Assembly: GCA_018001635.1 (NCBI GenBank)
Contig: JAGNHS010000001.1
Span: 1-40,976 of the forward strand
Direction of reading: 5' to 3'
DNA length: 40,976 nt
From: Pseudomonadota bacterium
GTDB taxonomy: Bacteria; Bdellovibrionota; UBA2428
In this document: positions 23,787 through 31,298 of the stretch, piece after piece
Layout: each line of letters starts with the position of its first letter
Numbering within the stretch: the stretch's first letter is position 1
The notes under the pieces: generated by a model
Seen by the model: the letters and a program-made list of their open reading frames with translations, nothing else
The model's database searches: none
Told to the model about the DNA's origin: nothing
Program-made: the position numbers and the translations under genes

Positions 23787-25460
23787 ATGGAAAAGATATG
23801 GCTCAAAAGTTATCCTAAAAATGTTCCAGCTGAAATCGACCCTAATGTATACAGATCGGTGGTCGATGTTTTTGAAAAAAGTTGTCGTAAATACAACGAT
23901 AGAATTGCGTTTACGAATATGGATAAGGATATGACTTTTGAGGGACTCGATCGTCTCTCGGAATATTTTGCAGCCTATTTGCAATCTATTGGTTTAAAAA
24001 AGGGCGATCGTATTGCTATTCAAATGCCTAATTTATTGCAGTACCCAGTAGCGATGTTTGGGGCGCTTCGGGCAGGTCTTGTCATTGTTAATACTAATCC
24101 TTTGTATACCGCACGAGAGATGGAGCATCAGTTCAATGATTCAGGGGCAAAGGCTGTAGTAATCCTTTCAAATTTTGCCGATAAATTAGAAGAAGTTCTC
24201 CCAAAGTGTCCTAACATTGAACATGTTATTGTGACTGGACTTGGCGATCTTTTGGGATTTCCAAAAAATCTAGTTGTCAATTTTGTGGTTAGGTTTGTTA
24301 AAAAGTTAGTTCCTAAATATAAAATTCCCACAGCTACAACTTTTAGTAAGGCCTTGCTTGTGGGTGCCCTAAAGCGCTTTCAGCGTCCTGATATTGAGCC
24401 CAGCGACATAGCGTTTTTGCAGTATACAGGTGGAACAACCGGGGTTGCTAAAGGCGCCGTCCTGACCCATCGAAATGTCGTATCTAATATGGAGCAAATA
24501 TCTGTTTGGATGAGCACTATCATTCGTGAGGCAGAAGAAATTATAATTACACCTTTGCCCCTCTACCATATTTTTTCTCTAACGGTGAATTGCTTGGTTT
24601 TCATGAAGGCCGGAGCTCAAAATGTGCTCATTACTAATCCAAAGGACTTACCTGGATTTATAAAAGAAATAAAAAAATATAAATTCACTGTATTCACTGC
24701 TGTGAATACACTTTACAACGCTTTAGTTCATCATCCAGATTTTGAGTCGGTTAATTTTAACTACCTTAAGGCTTCTGTCGGTGGAGGAATGGCAGTTCAA
24801 AGTGCTGTGGCTGATAAGTGGCGTAAAATAACTGGAGTTCCTTTGGTAGAGGGTTATGGGTTAACAGAAACGGCTCCAGTTTTATGTGTGAACAGATTAG
24901 ACGGCTATGAGCGAATTGGTACGATTGGGTTGCCGATCCCATCAACTCTTGTGACTATTAGAGATGATAATGAAAAAGAAGTGGCTCAAGGGGAAACTGG
25001 AGAAATATGCGCTAAAGGTCCTCAGGTGATGCCTGGATATTGGCAGCGTCCCGATGAAACCAAAAAAGTGTTCACAGAAGATGGTTGGTTTAAATCAGGT
25101 GATATCGGATTTATGGATGCTGATGGATACTTTAGAATTGTAGATCGTAAAAAAGATATGATTCTAGTGTCGGGTTTCAACGTTTATCCAAATGAAATAG
25201 AAGAAGTCATGGCACAACATCCAGGAGTGCTTGAGGTTGCGGCCATTGGTGTGCCCGATGAAAAGTCTGGAGAAGTTGTTAAAATATTTGTGGTTAAAAA
25301 GAGTGAAACTCTTACCGCTCAGACCTTGAAGGAATTTGCTCGTGAGAAGTTAACAGCTTACAAAGTTCCCAAATATATTGAGTTTAGAACGGAGCTTCCT
25401 AAAAGTAATGTGGGTAAAATATTACGAAAAGAGCTGAGAGCAGAAAAACCCAATCCCTAA
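23787..25460 (+). CDS. fadD: Long-chain fatty acyl-CoA ligase
   Basis: A 557-residue AMP-forming ligase with all adenylation motifs in order: YTGGTTGVAKGA (213-224, phosphate loop), YGLTET (357-362), GWFKSGDIG (433-441), DRKKDMILVSGFNVYPNEIE (453-472) and the C-terminal catalytic lysine in SNVGKILRK (Lys544). Length and the NTNPLYTAREMEHQ segment fit FadD. It activates fatty acids to acyl-CoA at the cytoplasmic face of the membrane. AAGGAG precedes the ATG. The next genes toward the right also concern fatty acids (TetR regulator, desaturase). Confidence 0.93.
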   Translation: MEKIWLKSYPKNVPAEIDPNVYRSVVDVFEKSCRKYNDRIAFTNMDKDMTFEGLDRLSEYFAAYLQSIGLKKGDRIAIQMPNLLQYPVAMFGALRAGLVIVNTNPLYTAREMEHQFNDSGAKAVVILSNFADKLEEVLPKCPNIEHVIVTGLGDLLGFPKNLVVNFVVRFVKKLVPKYKIPTATTFSKALLVGALKRFQRPDIEPSDIAFLQYTGGTTGVAKGAVLTHRNVVSNMEQISVWMSTIIREAEEIIITPLPLYHIFSLTVNCLVFMKAGAQNVLITNPKDLPGFIKEIKKYKFTVFTAVNTLYNALVHHPDFESVNFNYLKASVGGGMAVQSAVADKWRKITGVPLVEGYGLTETAPVLCVNRLDGYERIGTIGLPIPSTLVTIRDDNEKEVAQGETGEICAKGPQVMPGYWQRPDETKKVFTEDGWFKSGDIGFMDADGYFRIVDRKKDMILVSGFNVYPNEIEEVMAQHPGVLEVAAIGVPDEKSGEVVKIFVVKKSETLTAQTLKEFAREKLTAYKVPKYIEFRTELPKSNVGKILRKELRAEKPNP

Positions 25461-25479
25461 ATAAAATCTAGGGGTAAAG

Positions 25480-26676
25480 CTAATAGGTGTTGTTTTCTAA
25501 GAAGACTTTAATAAACTTGATTTGTTCTTCTAATTCGTGCTGGTCATTTGGGCTAAGTTTCACATGTTTGCCGAGTTTGTCTTCAAGTTGTTTTAACAAA
25601 TCTGGAGCCGAGGCTCTTAATACGTAATCTCCGTTGGGGTCCCAATCTTTGGGTCCATTAATTTCAAAAAATTCCCAGGAGTTTTCAGAGGCAATCACAG
25701 GGTTTTTCTTTTTGCGAGCAGCTTTATAGATTTTAAATCCAAAATCTCGTGTTAGGTATTTAGCCATGGAGATATCAGTATTCGCATAGAAGAATATTTT
25801 TGGTTTTTTCTTAGAGGGTCCATAGCTAAATTCCTGAATGTCATTTTCTTCGGCAAAAGTTCTATCTAGAATTTTATGTTGCCAGGTGTGGCTTAAGAAT
25901 TCTTGAGGTTTTTGTCCAAAGTCTTTAGTGGTGAAAAGTCTACCAATCTCGATATGTCGATCAAAGGGATGCTCAAGCTTAGCCTTTTGGATGCCTTCGT
26001 TGCTTAGGCCCCTGTTTGTGAATATTTTCTCCCAGGGCATTTCACCTTTTGCGTCAAAGAATAGGGCGTGAAAAGTGTCGTTGCCACTCCGAATTCTCAT
26101 GAGAGGACTGCCATCGTAAAATCTTATGTAAGCTGCTAACTCAGGTCCATTTAAAACAAGCAAATCATCTTTTCTGTAATCGACAAGCTCAAGATCGGCC
26201 CTTTGAATTTCTTGTATGTTTTCAGCTTTAAGATGTTCGCCCTCGGGCCCAATGAGAACAAAGTGATCTGTTCCGTTTGTTGTGTTGTGATCGAGACTCA
26301 AGTTTTTAGTGACTAGTTGGGTAGGGCTAAAGGGCGCTGTAAAACTTGTTTTTCTTTCGCTGTAAATTCCATCGCCAGGATAATTTACACTTGAAGGGAA
26401 GTTAAATAACTTAGATTTTCCATCAATAATAATAACCTGATCTAAAACGGCAATATGCCGACGAATCCATGGAAACCATTGGGCGTGAATATTCTTTTGC
26501 CACTGTGCTCTCTGTTCGGCGCCAGAGGAAGAGCTTTTAAAGAAAACATCATAGCGATCTATTTTATGATGAATGTTTTTTGAGAACAAAGAAAAATCAC
26601 AGGGGCTAGATAGGATTATGGAAGACTTCACAATAAAGAAATATCCAATAATCCTTTTCATGATTTTAAAGAGCAC
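25480..26676 (-). CDS. Exported protein, possibly GNAT-like acyltransferase
   Basis: A 398-residue protein starting with GTG 26676 (8 bp after the TetR stop) or ATG 26661, with a hydrophobic N-terminus (KRIIGYFFIVKSSIILSSPC). I do not recognise it firmly. Residues about 190-330 have a pattern seen in autoinducer-synthase and N-acyl-amino-acid-synthase-like GNAT proteins: GPELAAYIRFYDG (strand), HIEIGRLFTTKDF (the E.gR strand) and a late KYLTRDFGFKIYKA. The alternative is a lineage-specific exported protein. It is co-transcribed with the TetR gene and beside a desaturase and FadD, which fits an acyl-chain substrate, but that is inference. Confidence 0.55.
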   Translation of the reverse strand: MLFKIMKRIIGYFFIVKSSIILSSPCDFSLFSKNIHHKIDRYDVFFKSSSSGAEQRAQWQKNIHAQWFPWIRRHIAVLDQVIIIDGKSKLFNFPSSVNYPGDGIYSERKTSFTAPFSPTQLVTKNLSLDHNTTNGTDHFVLIGPEGEHLKAENIQEIQRADLELVDYRKDDLLVLNGPELAAYIRFYDGSPLMRIRSGNDTFHALFFDAKGEMPWEKIFTNRGLSNEGIQKAKLEHPFDRHIEIGRLFTTKDFGQKPQEFLSHTWQHKILDRTFAEENDIQEFSYGPSKKKPKIFFYANTDISMAKYLTRDFGFKIYKAARKKKNPVIASENSWEFFEINGPKDWDPNGDYVLRASAPDLLKQLEDKLGKHVKLSPNDQHELEEQIKFIKVFLENNTY

Positions 26677-26684
26677 CGCCAGCT

Positions 26685-27257
26685 TTACATTTTAGCAAAA
26701 TGCGCGAGTAAAATGGAATTTTTTGTATCTAAGCAGTTTTTAAGCACTTTTTTATGTTCGCTATCGTGGCTTAAGGCGTAAACCATGCTTCCAAATAGAG
26801 TTTGGTAGAGTTTTTCGGCGAGTCCTTTAAGTTCTTTAGGGGATTTTTTAGGAAAATCTACTTTTAGAAAATCGAGAATTCTAATTACAGTTTTATGACT
26901 ATAGTCTTGGTTCAATTTTGCGTGAGATTTTTTTCTGGCAGATTCAAATAAAAAATAAATCCAAAGAGACGCGTTTTCAGGTTCTATTTTAAGCCAGTCA
27001 AAGTTTACGCTGATGTAGTGATCGAGGCGGGAGCCCTTTTTAGTTTTGGCTAAAGCATTGTTGACAAAGTCTCTTCCGCTTTCATCAGCCACTTCAACGG
27101 CGGCAAGAAGAAGATCGATGTTGCCTAAATGATAGTGGACGGTTCCAAAGGGAACTTTTGAATTTTTGGACAGACTCAGTAAAGTAACTTCTTGAATTCC
27201 TTTGTTATAGACTTCGTCAATGTAAGTCTGAAGCAGCTTTTTTTTCGTTTTATTCAT
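26685..27257 (-). CDS. TetR-family regulator of the fatty-acid genes
   Basis: A 190-residue regulator with an N-terminal helix-turn-helix (GIQEVTLLSLSKNSKVPFGTVHYHLGNIDLLL, about residues 19-50, in which FGTVHYHLGN is the recognition helix) and a variable ligand-binding domain. It diverges from a desaturase across 138 bp containing a 24-bp palindrome, an arrangement like DesT and FabR, TetR proteins that sense acyl-CoA and adjust unsaturated lipid synthesis. The acyl ligand is therefore a reasonable inference. It heads the leftward pair with the possible acyltransferase. Confidence 0.88.
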   Translation of the reverse strand: MNKTKKKLLQTYIDEVYNKGIQEVTLLSLSKNSKVPFGTVHYHLGNIDLLLAAVEVADESGRDFVNNALAKTKKGSRLDHYISVNFDWLKIEPENASLWIYFLFESARKKSHAKLNQDYSHKTVIRILDFLKVDFPKKSPKELKGLAEKLYQTLFGSMVYALSHDSEHKKVLKNCLDTKNSILLAHFAKM

Positions 27258-27319
27258 AGGTTCTGCTAGCAGATCTTAGCAGATGACGAGATTCTTTTCA
27301 GGCTAATTTTTTTTACATG

Positions 27320-27343
27320 AAAGTTGATAATATTATCAACTTT
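27320..27343. promoter_or_regulatory. 24-bp perfect palindrome, putative TetR operator
   Basis: The half-site AAAGTTGATAAT (27320-27331) is followed by its exact reverse complement (27332-27343). It lies 62 bp from the TetR start and 52 bp from the desaturase start, in the shared promoter region. Size and symmetry suit a TetR dimer or pair of dimers. A looser dyad, CTGCTA (27263-27268) and TAGCAG (27277-27282), lies next to the TetR start. Confidence 0.75.
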
Positions 27344-27395
27344 TTATTTGCTACCCTTGGGTCCGGGTGTTAAAACTCCTTGATCGAGGTGGATC

Positions 27396-28319
27396 ATGGA
27401 TTCAATCAAGTCACTGGCTGATCAATATGACTGGAAACGCGTTTTTGTAATACAAAACTTTTTATGGATGCTAGGGCTTCATGTCTTAGCCTTAGTTGTG
27501 GCTCCATTCTTTTTTCGATGGGATGCCTTTTTGTTGGCTTGGACTTTTACTTTTGTTTCTGCGTATTCGATGGGAATTTTTCATCACATGATGCTCACTC
27601 ATGATAGTTTTCGCTCAAAGAAATGGATTATGTATTTGGGTTCTTTGCTTGGGACTTTAACTTGGAGGGGGCCCTTTTCGGGTCCTTTAAAATATGTGGC
27701 TATGCATGCTGTTCATCACGAATATTCAGATAGAGATCGAGACCCTCATAGCCCTATTCATGGATTGTTTTTTTCATTTATGGGTTGGTTTTGGAGAATG
27801 TCGCCACCGTTTTTAAATGAAGCCCAGTATTTAGTCTTTGTGCCCGAGCGTATTCGTCACGATAAAGTGCTCAGGTTTATGGATCGACATGTTCATGGGC
27901 TTCAGGCTTTTTGGGGCTTTTTATGTTTTGCTCTAGGTTGTATTATTGAATCTCAATCCGGTTTAAGGGCACAGCTGTTGGCGGGTCTTTCTTTTGTTCT
28001 CTATGGGGTTTTTGTAAAAAGCATGTTGGTCATTTGGATGGCTGATACAGTCGATCTCATTAATCATACGATTGGATATAGAAATTTTGAGACCCGAGAT
28101 CATTCAACCAATAGTTTTATAATGGCGGCCGTGCATTTGGGGGGCGCCATATCTTGGCATAATAATCATCATGCTCAACCTGATTTCTTTTCAGTAAAGG
28201 CTCGTTGGTGGGAAATTGATGTTCATTATAGATTTCTTCAGTTTTTATCTTTTATGGGCTTAGTTTGGGACGTAAAGGTATTAGATATGAGAAAGAGCGA
28301 AGTGGCCCAGCAGGCCTAG
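27396..28319 (+). CDS. Membrane fatty-acid desaturase (acyl-CoA delta-9 type)
   Basis: A 307-residue di-iron membrane desaturase. All histidine boxes are present: H64-x4-H69 in HHMMLTH, HAVHH (104-108) and HNNHH (255-259), with the extra NH in LINHTIGYRNF (about 222-232). The box spacing and GPLKYVAMHAVHHEYSDRDRDPHSP fit stearoyl-CoA-type delta-9 desaturases, which introduce a double bond using O2 and an electron donor. AGGTGG precedes the ATG. The shared palindrome with the divergent TetR gene suggests repression in response to acyl-CoA. Confidence 0.93.
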   Translation: MDSIKSLADQYDWKRVFVIQNFLWMLGLHVLALVVAPFFFRWDAFLLAWTFTFVSAYSMGIFHHMMLTHDSFRSKKWIMYLGSLLGTLTWRGPFSGPLKYVAMHAVHHEYSDRDRDPHSPIHGLFFSFMGWFWRMSPPFLNEAQYLVFVPERIRHDKVLRFMDRHVHGLQAFWGFLCFALGCIIESQSGLRAQLLAGLSFVLYGVFVKSMLVIWMADTVDLINHTIGYRNFETRDHSTNSFIMAAVHLGGAISWHNNHHAQPDFFSVKARWWEIDVHYRFLQFLSFMGLVWDVKVLDMRKSEVAQQA

Positions 28320-28350
28320 TCATTAGCTTGGAGTAGCCGAAAAGTCCCTG

Positions 28351-28380
28351 TTGCAAAAAGATGTAGAGCCCCCTTATAAG
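28351..28380 (+). promoter_or_regulatory. Putative promoter immediately before yebC
   Basis: TTGCAA (28351-28356), an 18-bp spacer and TATAAG (28375-28380) resemble a sigma-70 promoter. The predicted start, near 28387, coincides with the preferred yebC ATG, which would make a leaderless or very short-leader transcript for the yebC-aro cluster. Confidence 0.4.
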
Positions 28381-28386
28381 AGAGGC

Positions 28387-29088
28387 ATGGGACGCGGTTG
28401 GGTTCACGGAATAAGAGAAGTTGCTGCTGCTAAAAAGGGCAAGCTTTTTACTAAAATTGCAAAAGAAATAGTCGTAGCTGTTAAGTTTGGCGGCTCAAAT
28501 CCTGAAGGAAACGCAAAGCTGAAGCTTGTGCTTCAAGATGCTCGTAAAAATTCAATGCCTAAAGATACTATTGATCGGGCCATGAAGCGGGCTACAGGTG
28601 AAGGCCAAGAAGATAATTTTGAAGAAATTGTATATGAAGGCTACGGACCTCATGGTGTCGCCATGTTGGTAGAAACGCTGACTGATAATAAAAATAGAAC
28701 GGTTCAAGATCTTCGAGCCATTTTTGTTCGTGGTAAAGGTAATTTGGGCGAGCAGGGAAGTGTGGCTTGGATGTTCGATAAAATTGGCTCCATTATTGCC
28801 CAAAAAGATAAGTTTCAAGGCGATCCTGTGGATGCTGCTATCGAGGCCGGTGCGGCCGAAGTTGAGGATCTTGAGGAAAATCAATGGAGATTTCTCACAG
28901 ACGTTACCGATCTTTTAGATGTTCAATCAAAACTTGAAGCTATGGGTTGGAACGTTCTTAAGGCTGAAATTTCGTTTAAAGCAAAAACACCTATGCCCAT
29001 AGAGCCTGCGCAAGAAGAGGATCTTCAAGTACTAGTAGAAAAATTAGAAGATCATGATGATGTTAAAAAAATTCATCTCGCCGTGTAG
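28387..29088 (+). CDS. yebC: YebC/TACO1-family protein
   Basis: Started at ATG 28387 (MGRGWVHGIREVAAAKKGKLFTKIAKEI) to match the family's N-terminus; a TTG at 28351 would add 12 unlikely residues. The 233-residue protein shows the YebC hallmarks: KFGGSNPEGNAKLKLVL, ARKNSMPKDTIDRAMKRATG, YEGYGPHGVAMLVE and a LGEQGSVAWMFD segment. YebC proteins bind ribosomes or DNA and help translate difficult (for example proline-rich) stretches; the E. coli homologue was described as a regulator. The first residues differ from the common MAGHSKW form, as in some deltaproteobacteria. It overlaps aroB by 35 bp. Confidence 0.9.
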   Translation: MGRGWVHGIREVAAAKKGKLFTKIAKEIVVAVKFGGSNPEGNAKLKLVLQDARKNSMPKDTIDRAMKRATGEGQEDNFEEIVYEGYGPHGVAMLVETLTDNKNRTVQDLRAIFVRGKGNLGEQGSVAWMFDKIGSIIAQKDKFQGDPVDAAIEAGAAEVEDLEENQWRFLTDVTDLLDVQSKLEAMGWNVLKAEISFKAKTPMPIEPAQEEDLQVLVEKLEDHDDVKKIHLAV

Positions 29089-30106
29089 TTATAAAAAAAT
29101 ATTAAGTGAAATTCGGCCGCAAAATTCGGCCGTTCTAATATACGACAAAATATTACTTTCTAATAAGGCTGTAGCAGATTTTGTTAAAAGCTTTCCGCTT
29201 GCCATTGGTCTTGATTCTGGTGAAAATCTTAAAACATTAAAAAGTCTAGAAAGTGTATGCGAAGACTTGCTCGGAAAAATACATGAAGCTGGGCTAAGTC
29301 AGATCAGTATTTGGTCGCTTGGGGGTGGCTCGGTTGGCGATTTTTCTGGATTTCTAGCTTCACTTTTATTCCGTGGCGTACCGTTGATTCATGTGCCTAC
29401 AACTTGGCTGGCGGCTATCGACTCCTCGCATGGTGGAAAGACTGCTCTTAATGTTGGTGCTTTTAAGAACCAGTTGGGAAGCTTTTATCCTGCAGAAAAA
29501 GTTTATTTGGTTAAAGAAATATTAATGGCCCAAAGTGATGTCTTGGCTAGACAAGCTTTATCCGAGGCCTGGAAAATTGCAGTAATTGAGGGTTCGCCCT
29601 GGTCTAAAAAATTTCTCTTTTCAAAAAAAGAATTAGCTTTATCGGCAAACGATCTACTTTGGAAATATTTAAAATTTTTTATTGCTGGAAAATATAAAAT
29701 TGTAAGTCGCGATCCTTTTGAAAAAAAAGGTCTTCGTAAAAAATTAAACCTAGGTCATACTCTTGGGCATGCTATGGAATTATCTTTGAGTCTTTCTCAT
29801 GGAGAAGCTGTTGCCTGGGGTTTGGTGTTTTCGCTTCATGTGAGCTTGCTTAAAAAGAAAATTAAAAGAGAAAAGTACAAGTTACTTTACCAGAGTCTCC
29901 ATGAGCATGTGCTTAAGTATTTACCCAATAAAAATCCCTGGAAGCGCATGACTTCAAATGAACTAAAAGAAGCTCTTTTAAGGGATAAGAAAAAACTTTC
30001 TTCAGCGGCCTTAGAGTTTGTGGTGATTAAAGACCTTTCCAAAGTCGAAATTATAAAAATTTCAATAGAGGAGCTTATTCAGCCTCTTTATTCGCATGAA
30101 ATCTAA
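29054..30106 (+). CDS. aroB: 3-dehydroquinate synthase
   Basis: A 350-residue AroB, second step of the shikimate pathway (DAHP to 3-dehydroquinate, NAD+ and metal dependent). GGGSVGDFSGF (90-100), RGVPLIHVPTTWLAAIDSSHGGKTALN (107-133) and LNLGHTLGHAME (231-242) are the NAD-, substrate- and metal-binding motifs; the likely metal ligands are Glu171, His235 (or His239) and His249. SSHGGKT replaces the more usual SSVGGKT. It starts with three consecutive in-frame ATG codons at 29054, 29057 and 29060 inside the yebC end, and overlaps aroA by 11 bp. The gene is the first of an AROM-like series. Confidence 0.93.
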   Translation: MMMLKKFISPCSYKKILSEIRPQNSAVLIYDKILLSNKAVADFVKSFPLAIGLDSGENLKTLKSLESVCEDLLGKIHEAGLSQISIWSLGGGSVGDFSGFLASLLFRGVPLIHVPTTWLAAIDSSHGGKTALNVGAFKNQLGSFYPAEKVYLVKEILMAQSDVLARQALSEAWKIAVIEGSPWSKKFLFSKKELALSANDLLWKYLKFFIAGKYKIVSRDPFEKKGLRKKLNLGHTLGHAMELSLSLSHGEAVAWGLVFSLHVSLLKKKIKREKYKLLYQSLHEHVLKYLPNKNPWKRMTSNELKEALLRDKKKLSSAALEFVVIKDLSKVEIIKISIEELIQPLYSHEI

Positions 30107-31298
30107 TTTATTTTTTGATTCTAAGAATTTACCTTTGTCTAAGTCTGAATATATTAGAGCCTTGTTTATTTCTTCATTCTCAAATCTGCCTTTGGAAATT
30201 AAGGGTGAAAGTCTTGCGGATGATGTTCAATTGACGGCCGCGGCTCTTGAGGCTTTTAAGTCAGGTGAAACCGTTTTTCAGTGTGGGCATTCAGCCGCTT
30301 TACTTCGTTTTCTATTCTTTAGAGTTTCAAGAGTCCCTGGAAATTTTAAATTAATGGGCAGTCCTAGTTTGTTGTTGAGAAATCATGCTGAGCTTTTGAG
30401 ATTAGCTAGAATTTTAGAGTTTCAAGCTGAAATTTTAAGTGATCATATTTTAATTAAAAGCCAAGGGTGGCGAAAGCCGTCTAGTCCTATTGAAATAGAT
30501 TTGAAAAACTCGAGCCAGTTTTTTAGTGGTTTATTGCTGAGCAGCTGGAATTTAGGTTTTGATTTGGAAATTAAAAAATCTGAAGATCAAGTGTCTACTG
30601 ATTACGCTCTTATGACAACAAGCATGTTGGAGCGGGTGGGATGGCGTTATGAAGAATCAAATAATTTCATTAAGATTCCATCTCATCAGCAACCCAATAC
30701 TGAATCTAAAATATTTATTGAAAGCGACTTAAGTTGTGCCTTTGCCATGGCTGCATTGGCTGCGGCTAGCGGTAAAACGCTTATTGAAAACTTTCCTTTG
30801 AAAAGCTTCCAGGCAGATCGCAGATTTGTGCATATACTTAGGCAAATGGGTGTCAAAGTTGAAATTAATGGAACTCATTTGAGTGTAGCATCCGATAGAT
30901 TGCTAGGAATAGATTTTAATCTTTCAGATTCGCCTGACCTTTTTCCGGTATTGGCTGCTCTTTGTGTGGGAGCTGAGGGGGCGTCGCGACTTTGGGGGGC
31001 TCGACATTTAAAGTGGAAGGAATCTGATCGAATCGGTAAAATGCATGAGCTGATTTCTTTGTTTGGTTTGGAGCTTAAGATTCTTGATGATGGATTAGAG
31101 ATTTTTCCCAATAAAATCAAAAATGAAGTTAAGTTAGATAAGGCGTTTGATTGTGAGAATGATCATCGTTTGGCCATGGCTGCGGCAGTTCTGTGGCATT
31201 TGGGATTTAAATGTCCGATTGCAAATTCTTCTTGTGTGACTAAAAGCTTTCCGGATTTTTGGGGTCGGGCGCAAGTTCCAAGGGAATATCTATTGTGA
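30096..31298 (+). CDS. aroA: EPSP synthase, divergent form
   Basis: A 400-residue AroA, which joins PEP to shikimate-3-phosphate. Conserved active-site elements are LSKSEYIRA (Lys16, Arg21), SSQF (139-142), DLFP (Asp281, general base), WKESDRI (Glu309, Arg312), DHRLAMA (358) and VTKSFPDF (Lys383). The usual NAGTA...R motif and the following RP motif are replaced by CGHSAALLRF (63-72) and SLLLRNH (91-97), so this is a divergent member, with an Arg still present in each. The protein is somewhat shorter than the roughly 430 residues typical. It overlaps aroB by 11 bp and the next gene by 4 bp (GTGA). Confidence 0.9.
   Translation: MKSNLFFDSKNLPLSKSEYIRALFISSFSNLPLEIKGESLADDVQLTAAALEAFKSGETVFQCGHSAALLRFLFFRVSRVPGNFKLMGSPSLLLRNHAELLRLARILEFQAEILSDHILIKSQGWRKPSSPIEIDLKNSSQFFSGLLLSSWNLGFDLEIKKSEDQVSTDYALMTTSMLERVGWRYEESNNFIKIPSHQQPNTESKIFIESDLSCAFAMAALAAASGKTLIENFPLKSFQADRRFVHILRQMGVKVEINGTHLSVASDRLLGIDFNLSDSPDLFPVLAALCVGAEGASRLWGARHLKWKESDRIGKMHELISLFGLELKILDDGLEIFPNKIKNEVKLDKAFDCENDHRLAMAAAVLWHLGFKCPIANSSCVTKSFPDFWGRAQVPREYLL

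Noticed and set aside
28351..28386. TTG start extending YebC by 12 residues
   Set aside because: The extension has no family similarity and the ATG at 28387 matches the known N-terminus.
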